DNA of 64,000 nucleotides from Roseospira visakhapatnamensis (GCF_014197915.1 NZ_JACIGK010000002.1:62001-126000), one strand, 5' to 3'. Shown: positions 50,554-58,747, numbered from the stretch's first letter. Notes: generated by a model from the sequence alone, not told the origin. Program-made: numbers and translations.

Positions 50554-51249
50554 TCATGGCGATGACGTGCCGCTGATTTCGCGGATGGCGTTGCGCAGAT
50601 GAGTGGTCATGCTATCCATGGCCGCCTCGGCATCGCGGTTGCGGATCGCCTCCAGGATCTGACCGTGTTCAAACACTGTCTTGTCCATTCGACCGGGGGT
50701 GTGGAAGCTCGAGATCCAGTCGTCGAACAACGACGTGGCCAAGGACTTGATCAGCGCGTACAGCATCTTGTTGTGCGTGGCTTTGGCCAGGCGCGTGTGG
50801 AATTCGCGGTCACAGTCGATCGTTTCGGTCGTCCGGCCGAGCAGCGAATTGCGCGCGAACCGCTCATGGTTATCGGCCAGGGCGTCGATTTCATCGGGTG
50901 TTGCGGCGAGGGCGGCCAGCCGCGCGACCTGAGGCTCGATGATCAGACGAACCTCAAAATGCTCCTGAAGCGACTGATCGTTGCGCTTCAGCCAGTCCAG
51001 GAAACCGTCCTGGGGCCGAATACTCGGCGCCTCCACGAAGATCCCCTTGCCGTGGCGGACCGACAGCATGCCCGTGACCTCCAGAATACGGATGGCCTCA
51101 CGCAAGGATGATCGGCTGACTTGTAATTGGGTGGTGAGCTTGTTTTCGGAATAGAACTTGTCCCCCGGCGCGAAACCCTCGTCGGCAATCATGCGGCGGA
51201 TCGCATCCACCACACCTTCGGAGAGCCTCGACTTCCTGACAGGTCCCAC
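50554..51249 (-). CDS. GntR/FadR-family transcriptional regulator
   Basis: A 231-residue regulator. An N-terminal winged helix (YSENKLTTQLQVSRSSLREAIRILEVTGMLSVRHGKGIF region, residues about 33-73) is followed by an all-helical FCD effector domain (DREFHTRLAKATHNKMLYAL metal/ligand positions, HGQILEAIRNRDAEAAMDSMTTHLRNA). GTG 51249 is favoured by GGGAGA; the frame is open to 51372 without similarity. As first gene of the operon it probably controls it and itself, responding to the TRAP substrate or a product. Confidence 0.9.
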   Translation of the reverse strand: MGPVRKSRLSEGVVDAIRRMIADEGFAPGDKFYSENKLTTQLQVSRSSLREAIRILEVTGMLSVRHGKGIFVEAPSIRPQDGFLDWLKRNDQSLQEHFEVRLIIEPQVARLAALAATPDEIDALADNHERFARNSLLGRTTETIDCDREFHTRLAKATHNKMLYALIKSLATSLFDDWISSFHTPGRMDKTVFEHGQILEAIRNRDAEAAMDSMTTHLRNAIREISGTSSP

Positions 51250-51768
51250 CGTGTCTCTCCCGGGGCAATCCCGTTCGACGGTCCGTGCACGCCCCCCCCC
51301 AACTAACTGACCCTTCAGCGATCCTGCATCGCGCGGACCCGAGCCGACAAACGCCTGGGGGCAGGGCATCACGAACTTGACGACTCATCAGACAAGTGAG
51401 TGTCTATCAGTTTTGTGACGCTGTCAACGCCAACGCGGTTCGGCGCGGACCGGCCGGATGAGCCCCCCGGGCAGGCATCGGATCGCGAGATACGCCGGAT
51501 AGGCCGCTTCGTACGATAATGGGCGCTGACCTTGGGGCAGTGACGGGTCAGGCGCCCGCATCATTGGGCCCTGGACGCTCGCCCAAAGACCTGACTTCTT
51601 CGTCCATCTGACCGACATGGCGCACACTACACGACTGGGCGCATTTTTGTGTGGCGGTGGATGGTGAGGTCGATTCACCTTCGGGTGGAAACACTGCCCA
51701 TGGGAGCCTCCGTTGGAGACCCGCCTTCTCACCATCAAGCTATGCCCGATTTTGAGTGAGGGCGTGAT
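51250..51768. other. Upstream region of the GntR-TRAP operon, no gene
   Basis: A 519-bp stretch. The first 170 bp should carry the operon promoter and contain the dyad at 51390-51405. The following 350 bp (51420-51768) is weakly coding in several frames. None gives a recognisable protein, and it may be further decayed mobile DNA leading into the recombinase remnant. Confidence 0.5.
51390..51405. promoter_or_regulatory. Candidate operator for the GntR regulator
   Basis: AGACA-agtgag-TGTCT is a perfect 5+5 dyad with overlapping ACTCA/TGAGT symmetry. It lies 141 bp upstream of the regulator start, in the AT-rich part of the region. FadR-type regulators bind short dyads of this kind. Confidence 0.4.
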
Positions 51769-52126
51769 CAGGCGGCTCGAACAGCAGAGCGCGCAGCTCA
51801 TGGACCGGATCGTCAGACGGACAGCCCGGCGCTCATCAACGCCTACGAGACTCGCCTGCGCACGCTGGAGGAGGAGAAGCTGGTGCTGATCGAGAAGGAC
51901 CGAACTTGCGGCAAACCGCAGCGGAGCTTCGATGAGACCTTTCGAACCGCCTGCGCGTTCCTGGCAAACCCCAAGAACCTCTGGGCAAACTCTGGCTTTC
52001 CGACCGCCTGGAGCACAAGAGAATGGTGCTCCGGCTGGTCTTCGGCGGGCCGTTGCCCTACAGCCGTTCGGAGGGTTTTCGAACCGCGATTCTGACCTTA
52101 CCCTTCAAGGCCTTAGCCGGTCCAAA
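51769..52126 (+). pseudogene. Serine recombinase, C-terminal remnant with frameshifts
   Basis: Joining frames gives RRLEQQSAQLMDRIV, then DSPALINAYETRLRTLEEEK and LVLIEK, then CGKPQRSFDETFRTACAFLA. In a third frame it continues LWLSDRLEHKRMVLRLVFGG, PLPYSRSEGFRTAILTL and PFKALAG. This is the coiled-coil tail of large serine recombinases. At least two frameshifts and the loss of the catalytic domain make it a fossil. It abuts the tRNA 3' fragment, so an older integrative element probably used the same site. Confidence 0.75.
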
Positions 52127-52143
52127 CGGCACGGAGTGGGGTT

Positions 52144-52176
52144 TGGTGGAGCCGAGGGGAATCGAACCCCTGACCT
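52144..52176 (-). other. tRNA 3' fragment, probable left attachment site of the prophage
   Basis: Read on the minus strand, a T-arm (AGGGG-TTCGATT-CCCCT), an acceptor half CGGCTCC, discriminator A and CCA are complete. The preceding bases do not form an anticodon or D-arm, so this is not a whole tRNA. The sequence is most like tRNA-Ala 3' ends, but identity is unproven. The integrase gene begins 183 bp away, the usual position for an att site. Confidence 0.7.
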
Positions 52177-52358
52177 CAGCAGTGCGATTGGTATTTCTAT
52201 AGCTTTGACGAATTTTGACGCTCATTGAGAGAGGCTGTAAGAGCCTGTTATTCCAAGCATATGTCCATTGCTCCGCTTTGCGCTTGCCTGCGGATCGCAT
52301 CCCTGAATTGATGATGATTGTTTACCATCTGCTTACCGGAAAGCAGGGAGGCGGCTAT

Positions 52359-53636
52359 ATGCGCGTTCAGAGAATCACCAAGAAGTCAATAATTGATCCG
52401 TTGAGGAAGGAGCTGCCGGACAAGCGGTTGCTGATCTGGGAATCGGAAACCCGGGGGTTTGGGATCAGGGTGACCGAAACCGGCAAGGTGGCCTTCGTCT
52501 TCCAGTACCGAGATGCCACGGGCGCCAGTAAGCGGGTGACCATCGGTGAGTTTGGGCAACCCTGGACGGTGGACATGGCCCGCGATCGGGCCGCGCAAAT
52601 GCAACGCGCCGTGGCGGAGGGTCGGGACCCCAGGGAAGAGAAGAGAGAGGCAAGGAACGCCATCACCATCGGGCAGTTGGTAGACCTGTATCTGACCGAG
52701 GGGCCGGCCGACAGACCGAACAAGAAGCCCTCCTCCTGGAAACAGGACATATCGAACCTCGGCCGGCATGTGGTGCCCCTGCTGGGGGACCAGTCGGCCC
52801 GCACCCTGACCCGGGACCAGGTGGCGCGCTGGCGCAACGACGTGGCCGCCGGCAAGTCGGCGGCTGATGCCATGGTCGGTCCCCGGTCCCGATCCATCGT
52901 TCGGGGCGGACAGGGCACCGCTGCCCGCGCGTTGGCCGCGTTCGGCGCCATGATGACATGGGCCGTGGAACGCAAGCATGTTGCGGAAAACCCCGTTCGG
53001 GGGGTGGAGACCTACAAGGGAAATAAAAAAGACCGCTTCCTGTCCGAGTCGGAAGTCTCCCGCCTGAACCGGGCCATGGTATCCCTGGTTAATGACCTGG
53101 ACATGCTCCGTCCCGCATCCGCAGATTGCTTTCGAATGCTAATGCTAACAGGTTGCCGAAAGGAAGAAATTGCATCTTTGCGGTGGGATTACATTGACCT
53201 TGAACGTGGACTCTTAAATCTGCCTGATTCAAAGACCGGACAGAAGGTGGTGGTGCTGGCGTTGCCCGCAGTGGACATGCTGGCCGCCCTGCGGGAGCGG
53301 CGCACCGAGGCGCCATGGGTTTTCCCGGCCCGGCGGGGCGATGGGCCGATAGGCGGACTCCAGAAGGATTGGGAGATGGTCCGGCAATGGGCCGGGGTGG
53401 AGGATGTCCGCATTCACGATCTGCGGCATTCCTTCGCCAGCTTCGCGGCTGCGGATGGGGCAAGCCTGCTGCTGATTGGCAAGACCTTGGGGCACCGCCG
53501 GGCCGAGACCACACAACGCTATGCGCACCTTGCGGACGATCCTGTGCGCCAAGTCGCCAATGCCGCCGCCGGCCGAATTGCCCGCGCCCTCACCTCGAAA
53601 TCGGGGGAACCGGGGGAACACGAGGAACAGGATTGA
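52359..53636 (+). CDS. Tyrosine recombinase integrase
   Basis: A 425-residue P4-type integrase. The N-terminal arm-binding domain (PDKRLLIWESETRGFGIRVT) is followed by a core-binding domain (TIGQLVDLYLTEG, ARALAAFGAMMTWAVERK) and the catalytic domain. The catalytic residues are R in TGCRKEEI, HDLRHSFAS, HRRAETT and the nucleophile Tyr in QRYAHL. It integrates the prophage, most likely at the adjacent tRNA 3' end. GGGAGGC seven bases upstream supports ATG 52359. The 3' end contains the first copies of a GGGAACA repeat array. Confidence 0.95.
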   Translation: MRVQRITKKSIIDPLRKELPDKRLLIWESETRGFGIRVTETGKVAFVFQYRDATGASKRVTIGEFGQPWTVDMARDRAAQMQRAVAEGRDPREEKREARNAITIGQLVDLYLTEGPADRPNKKPSSWKQDISNLGRHVVPLLGDQSARTLTRDQVARWRNDVAAGKSAADAMVGPRSRSIVRGGQGTAARALAAFGAMMTWAVERKHVAENPVRGVETYKGNKKDRFLSESEVSRLNRAMVSLVNDLDMLRPASADCFRMLMLTGCRKEEIASLRWDYIDLERGLLNLPDSKTGQKVVVLALPAVDMLAALRERRTEAPWVFPARRGDGPIGGLQKDWEMVRQWAGVEDVRIHDLRHSFASFAAADGASLLLIGKTLGHRRAETTQRYAHLADDPVRQVANAAAGRIARALTSKSGEPGEHEEQD

Positions 53637-53694
53637 TTTGAAAGGGCTTTTCCTGTTCCCCCACCGTGGGAACATGAGGGAACAGAGGGAACAA
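53603..53694. repeat. GGGAACA repeat array at the integrase 3' end
   Basis: GGGGAAC, GGGGAACA, GAGGAACA, TGTTCCCCC (inverted), GTGGGAACA, GAGGGAACA and GAGGGAACA occur within 92 bp: six direct copies and one inverted. They straddle the integrase stop codon. The layout looks like iterons or protein-binding sites. A hairpin GCGGCCC/GGGCCGC follows at about 53701-53718. Confidence 0.7.
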
Positions 53695-53813
53695 GTGGTG
53701 CGGCCCGGCGGGGCCGCCTGAAAAAAGATCATCCAAAGGCGAAATCTCCCTTGACGCCAGAGTTTCCATGGGGTAAATCTCCTTTAGAGCGTGGCTTAAA
53801 GGGTGTTCCGATC

Positions 53814-54470
53814 ATGGTTTCTTCCGGGCAGTTGGTTGACGAGGTCGCGCGCCTGATCGCGTATCCACGCAACGCGGTGCTGTATCCCTATCGCGTCTTG
53901 CGCGAGAACGGCGCGGTGACGAAGGGCGGGCGCGGTCGCAGTGCGGCGAACGTCACGCCCCGCGATGCCGCAAGCCTGCTGATTGCGCTGGCCGGCGCGT
54001 CACAGATTAAGGACACCTTCGCTGCGTGGCAGGATTATTCCGGGCTCTGCGTTCAAAAAGCCCAAGGCGGGTTCCCGAAGGGGGATCGGAAGCCTGAATG
54101 GACGGCGCCGGCTTTGCCTCATCTCGCCGCGCTCCCGGCCGGGCATAGCTTTTTGGATGCGCTTACCGCGCTGATCGAAAGCGCGGCGGACGGCAGTCTG
54201 GCGGCACTCGTCGGCGCGAGGGATGGCCGGGAGATTCTGGGCGGAGGGGTGAGCGTTGACGTTCATGGCCCCTGGCCCCAGGCGCATATCCGGGTGTTTT
54301 GCTCGGACCCGCAAGACAGTTGGGCGGAAGCCCTCAGTTACCACGAGCCCATCGAAGACCTGACCGAGTGGAGCAAGGACATGCAGTCTCGTGGTTATGG
54401 CCGCCTGCATGAACATCGGTACTTTAACGAGGACATAGTTTTTGCGATTGCGGACCTGATCTCCTCCTAA
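53814..54470 (+). CDS. Phage protein of unknown function, possible HTH N-terminus
   Basis: A 218-residue protein not recognised as a known family. Residues 1-70 (SSGQLVDEVARLIAYPRNAV, YPYRVLRENGAVTKGGRGRS, TPRDAASLLIALAGA) look like a winged-helix or HTH domain seen in prophage proteins. The rest is mixed alpha/beta with DVHGPWPQAHIRVF near the end. It sits where a phage repressor or early regulator is often found. Strong third-position GC supports coding. The upstream frame is open to 53751; ATG 53814 follows AAAGGG. Confidence 0.6.
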   Translation: MVSSGQLVDEVARLIAYPRNAVLYPYRVLRENGAVTKGGRGRSAANVTPRDAASLLIALAGASQIKDTFAAWQDYSGLCVQKAQGGFPKGDRKPEWTAPALPHLAALPAGHSFLDALTALIESAADGSLAALVGARDGREILGGGVSVDVHGPWPQAHIRVFCSDPQDSWAEALSYHEPIEDLTEWSKDMQSRGYGRLHEHRYFNEDIVFAIADLISS

Positions 54471-54484
54471 CAAGAGAAGCAGAC

Positions 54485-54766
54485 ATGACCACGGTTTCTA
54501 ACGCGCCCCCTGGGGCGCGAATGGGTGGGGTTTGCCTTCCGGCCCGCCTCATGAAGAAGCGGCTCCGGCCGGCCGAACTGTGCGAGTACCTCGAGGCCGC
54601 GCACGGGATCGAAATCAAGCCCTCGACGCTGGCGACATGGCGTTGCCGGGGCGGAGGCCCGCCGTTTGTCCGCTTCAACCGGACCCCGCTCTATCCCCGC
54701 GACCTGGCCGACGCCTGGGCGGACGAAAAACTGGGCGAGCCTATCACCAGCACGTCGGAGGTGTGA
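54485..54766 (+). CDS. AlpA/excisionase-like DNA-binding protein
   Basis: A 93-residue protein whose middle (RLRPAELCEYLEAAHGIEIK, PSTLATWRCRGGGPPFVRF, PLYPRDLADAWADEK) is a MerR-like winged-helix fold. This is typical of AlpA regulators and excisionases. It probably binds DNA to control excision or early genes. It starts 14 bp after the previous gene and ends 2 bp before the next. Confidence 0.75.
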   Translation: MTTVSNAPPGARMGGVCLPARLMKKRLRPAELCEYLEAAHGIEIKPSTLATWRCRGGGPPFVRFNRTPLYPRDLADAWADEKLGEPITSTSEV

Positions 54767-54768
54767 CC

Positions 54769-54945
54769 ATGCCGAAGTCCGCCGCCGACTACGCCGCCAT
54801 GGCCGATCCCGACCGGAACCCGCTGTTCCGCCGCCCGTGGCAGGAACCGGAGCGGCCCGCCCGCCGGCCGGAGCCGGTTCCCGAAGACAAGTACGCCCAC
54901 CTTGCCCGCTTTCTGGTCCGCGACATGAGGGCGGAGGCCGCCTGA
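54769..54945 (+). CDS. Small phage protein, unknown
   Basis: A 58-residue hydrophilic protein, Pro/Arg/Glu-rich in the middle (WQEPERPARRPEPVPEDKYA) and helical at the end (HLARFLVRDMRAEA). It is packed between neighbours with 2-bp gaps and shares their codon bias, which is the main evidence that it is real. Confidence 0.55.
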   Translation: MPKSAADYAAMADPDRNPLFRRPWQEPERPARRPEPVPEDKYAHLARFLVRDMRAEAA

Positions 54946-54947
54946 CC

Positions 54948-55265
54948 ATGACCACTCCGCGCCCGAACACCCGTCTCGACTTCGCCGAGATCAACCGCGC
55001 CGCCCTATCCGCGCTGCCCGCCCTGCTGGCGCGCTGGTTGCCGAACGGTGCCCGCAACGGTGTCGAGTATGTGGCCCGCAACCCGCGCCGGGCCGACCGC
55101 CGGCCCGGATCGTTCTCGGTGAACATGCGGACGGGCCGGTGGGCCGACTTCGCCACGGGCGACAAGGGCGGGGACGTCATATCGCTGGCCGCCTACGTGC
55201 ATGGATTGCGCCAAGTCGAGGCCGCCCGGGCACTGGCCGACATGCTGGGGGGTCGCCATGAATAA
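54948..55265 (+). CDS. Primase-associated zinc-finger-like N-terminal phage protein
   Basis: A 105-residue protein resembling the front part of phage primases (LARWLPNGARNGVEYVARNP, GSFSVNMRTGRWADFATGDK, GGDVISLAAYVHGLRQVEAA). No cysteines are present, so it is not a zinc finger itself. It overlaps the TOPRIM/DUF927 gene by 8 bp and probably forms a split primase with it (inference). Confidence 0.7.
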   Translation: MTTPRPNTRLDFAEINRAALSALPALLARWLPNGARNGVEYVARNPRRADRRPGSFSVNMRTGRWADFATGDKGGDVISLAAYVHGLRQVEAARALADMLGGRHE

Positions 55266-57666
55266 CAGCACCGCACGGGCGTTTGCCCCCCTGACCGACG
55301 AAGAGCGCGCCACCGCAAACGACGCGCAACCGCCGAAGGGCGAAAAGACCCCGATTATCCCGGTTCCCGATGACGCGCCTAAGATGCGCTTCCGTCATCC
55401 GGCCTGGGGCGAACCCACCGCGACATGGCCCTATCGCGACGCTGACGGCCGCTTGATGGGCTTCGCTGGCCGGTTCGAGTTCGAGACCGACGGCCGGCCG
55501 GACAAGGACGTTCTGCCCCTCACCTATTGCGACATCGGCAAGGGCAAGCGCGCATGGCGCGCCAAGAGTATTCCGGCGCCGCGTCCGCTTTACCGCCTCC
55601 CTGATTTGGTGGCGGGTTCCGAGGCTCCGGTGTTGATCGTCGAAGGCGAAAAGACCGCCGATGCCGCCGCGATGCTGTTCGCGGATATGGCGGTCACGAC
55701 GCCGATGGGCGGGGGCAAAGCGCCGCACCTCACCGACTGGTCCCCGCTGGAAGGCCGGCCGGTGACCGTCTGGCCGGACCACGACGACCCCGGTGCCGAC
55801 TTCGCCGCGCGTGTTGCTGCGCTGGCGATGGAGGCCGGCGCCGCGTCGGTGCGCATCGTCCCGGTGCCCGCCGGCTTCCCGCCGAAGTGGGACCTGGCCG
55901 ACGATCCGCCGGAGGGCGCCGATCTATTCGCGCTGCTGGCCGACGCCGCGCCCTGGGACCCGCCGGCCGACGAAGACGACGCGCCGCCGGCCGACGAACC
56001 GCAGCGGCCGGGCTTCGCCACGTATGACACCCGGACGCCCTACGGCCGGCCGGGGCTGTACTTCCACGGCTTCGGCAAGGGTGATCCGCCGCCGCCGACG
56101 GACACCTGGATTTGCTCGCCCATCTGGGCCGACGCCATGACCGAGGGCGCCGACGGCCGGGACCATGGCCTGTTGCTGCGCTTCGCCGATCCCAAGGGCC
56201 GGGAAAAGACCTGGGCCGCGCCCATCTCCTTGTTGGCCGGCGATGGGTCCGACCTGCGCCGGGAGCTTCTGGACCAGGGGGTTCGGATCGACATCCAGGC
56301 CGGCCGGACGCTGTTGCCGCGCTGGATCATGAGCCGGTTCCCCGAGCGGGAAGTGATGGCCGCGACCCGGACGGGCTGGTTGTCCGACCGCTCCGCCTAC
56401 ATCATGACCGACCGCACCATCGGCGACGCCGAAGCGGTGTGGCAGGGGACGGACGCTCCCGGCACCGGAACCGTCGGCGCCCTCGACGGCTGGAAGACCG
56501 AGGTGGCCGCCCGCGCCGTCGGGAATCCGCTGGCGATCCTGGCCTTGTCCGCCGCGTTCGCGGGGCCGCTGCTGGCGCGCCTGCACCGACAGGGGGCCGG
56601 GCTGCATTTTGTCGGAGACTCCAGCACCGGTAAGTCAACGCTGCTGGATATGGCCGCGTCCGCCTGGGGTCATCCGCGCAAGTTTGGGCGGTCCTGGCGC
56701 ACGACGTCCAACGGCTTGGAGGCCGTGGCCGCCGCCCGGAACGACGGGCTCTTGATCCTGGACGAAATCAGCGAATGTGATCCCCGAGAAGTCGGCGCGG
56801 TCGTCTATGCGCTCGGCAATGGCGCGGGCAAGACCCGCGCGACCCGTACCGGGGGCGCCCGGCCTGTTCATCGGTGGCGCGTGGTGGCGTTGTCGTCCGG
56901 GGAACGCTCCATCGCTGCCAGCATGGCCGAAGGCAACCGCGCACAGAAGGCCGGGCAGTCCGCGCGCCTGTTGGACATCCGGTGTGACGGCCGGACGCAT
57001 GGCGTCTTCGACGTGCTGCACGGTCTGCCCGATGGCCGCACCATGGCCGACACGCTTAAGACCGCGACCGAGGATCACCACGGACACGCCGCGCCGGCCT
57101 TCATTGAGGCCCTGTTGAACGATGCGCAGGATCATGGCGCGCTGCTGGCCGATCTTCGCGCGGAACCGGGCTTCGCGGCCGGCGCCGAATTGGAAGGCCG
57201 GGCCGCGTCCATGCTCGCCCTGATTGCCATGGCCGGGGAACTGGCCTGCGACTATGGCGTAGTGTCCTGGCCGGATAATGCTTCCCTCGACGCCGCAACG
57301 CTTGCATTCCGCCTCTGGAAAGAAGGCCGCACCGAAGGCCGACCGGAGGATGAGCAAATCCTTGATGCAGTGCGCGCCTTCCTTGATCGGCACGGCGACA
57401 CCCGGTTCTCGCAGGTGAGCGAGACCGACACCATCCAGACCCGCGAGCGCGCCGGATGGTGGCGGGACGACCACCAGGGCCAGCGGACCTACCTGTTCAC
57501 GTCCGACGCGCTGAAGGAAGCGGTGGCCGGGCACGACCTGACCCGCGCCCTCGACGGGCTGGATCGGGCCGGGTGGATCGTGGATCGGGACCAGGGCAAG
57601 CGATCAAAGAAAATCCGCGTCCCGGGGCGCCCGGTCAATGTCTATGCGATCCGGCCGGAGGGATGA
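55258..57666 (+). CDS. TOPRIM primase/DUF927 helicase-like phage replication protein
   Basis: An 802-residue protein. A primase TOPRIM region (residues about 115-200) shows VLIVEGEKTADAAAMLF and the acidic TVWPDHDDPGADFAARVA. A DUF927 domain (about 270-570) shows Walker A GDSSTGKST (about 451) and Walker B LLILDEISE (about 498). A C-terminal winged region (TRFSQVSETDTIQTRERAGW) follows. It combines primase-like and helicase-like functions for prophage or episomal replication. ATG 55258 overlaps the previous gene by 8 bp. Confidence 0.88.
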   Translation: MNNSTARAFAPLTDEERATANDAQPPKGEKTPIIPVPDDAPKMRFRHPAWGEPTATWPYRDADGRLMGFAGRFEFETDGRPDKDVLPLTYCDIGKGKRAWRAKSIPAPRPLYRLPDLVAGSEAPVLIVEGEKTADAAAMLFADMAVTTPMGGGKAPHLTDWSPLEGRPVTVWPDHDDPGADFAARVAALAMEAGAASVRIVPVPAGFPPKWDLADDPPEGADLFALLADAAPWDPPADEDDAPPADEPQRPGFATYDTRTPYGRPGLYFHGFGKGDPPPPTDTWICSPIWADAMTEGADGRDHGLLLRFADPKGREKTWAAPISLLAGDGSDLRRELLDQGVRIDIQAGRTLLPRWIMSRFPEREVMAATRTGWLSDRSAYIMTDRTIGDAEAVWQGTDAPGTGTVGALDGWKTEVAARAVGNPLAILALSAAFAGPLLARLHRQGAGLHFVGDSSTGKSTLLDMAASAWGHPRKFGRSWRTTSNGLEAVAAARNDGLLILDEISECDPREVGAVVYALGNGAGKTRATRTGGARPVHRWRVVALSSGERSIAASMAEGNRAQKAGQSARLLDIRCDGRTHGVFDVLHGLPDGRTMADTLKTATEDHHGHAAPAFIEALLNDAQDHGALLADLRAEPGFAAGAELEGRAASMLALIAMAGELACDYGVVSWPDNASLDAATLAFRLWKEGRTEGRPEDEQILDAVRAFLDRHGDTRFSQVSETDTIQTRERAGWWRDDHQGQRTYLFTSDALKEAVAGHDLTRALDGLDRAGWIVDRDQGKRSKKIRVPGRPVNVYAIRPEG

Positions 57667-57669
57667 CCG

Positions 57670-57849
57670 ATGCCCCTGGCCGAACGGCTGGCGCGCCGCC
57701 GCGCCGAACGGGACCGCGAAGAGACCGAAGCCCTGGCCGCCGAACTGAAGGCGCGGGCGGATCGGGCGTTCGCGGTGCTGACCCACATTGCCACGCATGG
57801 TCACGACGATGGTTCGGAGCCGTGCGTCTCACCGGACCCGGCGCCATGA
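57670..57849 (+). CDS. Small phage protein, helical, unknown
   Basis: A 59-residue protein, mostly one Arg/Glu/Ala helix (LAERLARRRAERDREETEAL), with a short His/Asp tail. It starts 3 bp after the helicase gene and overlaps the next start by ATGA. Its position and codon bias are the only support. Confidence 0.55.
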   Translation: MPLAERLARRRAERDREETEALAAELKARADRAFAVLTHIATHGHDDGSEPCVSPDPAP

Positions 57850-58031
57850 CGGCCCGCCTGATCGTGACGCAGGACCGACCCGGGGCGCCGCTGGTGCTGT
57901 CCGTCTACCACCCCGACACACCCGAGCCCGCCGCCGTGGTGCCCATGGCCGCGACCCGGGCCGTTGCGTTGGCCGCCGACCTGTTGGCGCTGGCGCGGCA
58001 TGACATCACCGACCACCCCAAGGAGTCCTGA
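57846..58031 (+). CDS. Small phage protein, unknown
   Basis: A 61-residue protein, TARLIVTQDRPGAPLVLSVY followed by a helix (ATRAVALAADLLALARHDI). It overlaps the preceding gene by ATGA. I do not recognise it. Confidence 0.55.
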   Translation: MTARLIVTQDRPGAPLVLSVYHPDTPEPAAVVPMAATRAVALAADLLALARHDITDHPKES

Positions 58032-58034
58032 TCC

Positions 58035-58229
58035 ATGACGACACCGACCACCGACCCGGCTGTTGCCGCCTGTGCGGCCGGCATAAATGAAACCGCAATC
58101 CTCCACGACCTCCTCGTCGAAATCCTCGGCAACGCCCGCAGCGGCGACACGAAGTGGGTGTTGGCCCGGACGGCCGACGCCTTGGATACCTGCGACCGCC
58201 TAACCGCCATCCTGGAACTGGAGACCTGA
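58035..58229 (+). CDS. Small phage protein, unknown
   Basis: A 64-residue acidic protein with two helices (AILHDLLVEILGNARSGD, TADALDTCDRLTAILELE). It lies 3 bp after the previous stop and 3 bp before the next start, within the same tightly packed run. Confidence 0.55.
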   Translation: MTTPTTDPAVAACAAGINETAILHDLLVEILGNARSGDTKWVLARTADALDTCDRLTAILELET

Positions 58230-58232
58230 GCC

Positions 58233-58622
58233 ATGACCATGACCACCGCAACCGAGGCGCCCGACGGCCGAACGCACTACTACCGCCACATCAGCGGCGG
58301 AGTCCGGGTGCTTCAGTGGACCAGCCATGGCGAACCGCACTGTGACGCCTTCTTGGCCGTCACCCAAGTCATCGGCCTTGCAGGTGTGCAAGGCCGGCAC
58401 CCGGGCATTTACCGCGCCGTCCGCACCGCCTTGACCGCATACTGCCAGGACCGAGCGATCCCTGTTGCCCGCGTGGAGGGGTGCCGATGCTTCCCGACGC
58501 ACGCCGTCGAGGCATGGCTTGCCGACGGTGGCCGCGTGTTCATCGGTGAGAAGCTGGCCGCCCTGCCAGCACAGAAGGATGGTTCGTCGGTGGTTCCGTT
58601 CTCACGGCGCCCGCGAGAGTAA
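58233..58622 (+). CDS. Phage protein, unknown
   Basis: A 129-residue protein with four cysteines (EPHCDAFLAV, TAYCQDRAIP, GCRCFPTHAVEAW). It ends the early operon and is followed by phased TCAAC repeats and a strong terminator. No family recognised; the ATG pair at 58233/58239 leaves the start open by two codons. Confidence 0.55.
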   Translation: MTMTTATEAPDGRTHYYRHISGGVRVLQWTSHGEPHCDAFLAVTQVIGLAGVQGRHPGIYRAVRTALTAYCQDRAIPVARVEGCRCFPTHAVEAWLADGGRVFIGEKLAALPAQKDGSSVVPFSRRPRE

Positions 58623-58625
58623 CAG

Positions 58626-58653
58626 AAATCAACAGCGGTCAACGCAAATCAAC
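58626..58653. repeat. Three TCAAC motifs with 10-bp phasing
   Basis: TCAAC recurs at 58629, 58639 and 58649, the outer two as AAATCAAC. The 10-bp period puts them on one face of the helix, as in arrays of protein-binding sites. Confidence 0.45.
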
Positions 58654-58682
58654 GAAGAGCAAAACTAACTTCACGCGCGCGC

Positions 58683-58711
58683 GAGCCCGGACTTGTTCTC
58701 GGGCTCTTTTT
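58683..58711 (+). terminator. Intrinsic terminator of the early prophage operon
   Basis: GAGCCCG and CGGGCTC form a perfect 7-bp stem around a 10-nt loop, followed by five T residues. It separates the replication genes from the head genes. Confidence 0.8.
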
Positions 58712-58747
58712 CTGTCCACCGTGCCCATGGCTGGACAGGGCAGACCC

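Noticed and set aside
51424-51801. 125-codon minus-strand frame between the GntR regulator and the recombinase remnant
   Set aside because: No recognisable sequence, no ribosome site, and it overlaps the recombinase fossil on the other strand.
52058-52300. Short minus-strand frame whose product contains the phrase EVRGSIPLGSTK
   Set aside because: This phrase arises from translating a tRNA 3' end and is a frequent false gene call next to integrases.
53751-53813. Upstream extension of the 53814 gene to ATG 53751
   Set aside because: The extra 21 residues are not protein-like, and AAAGGG supports the later start.
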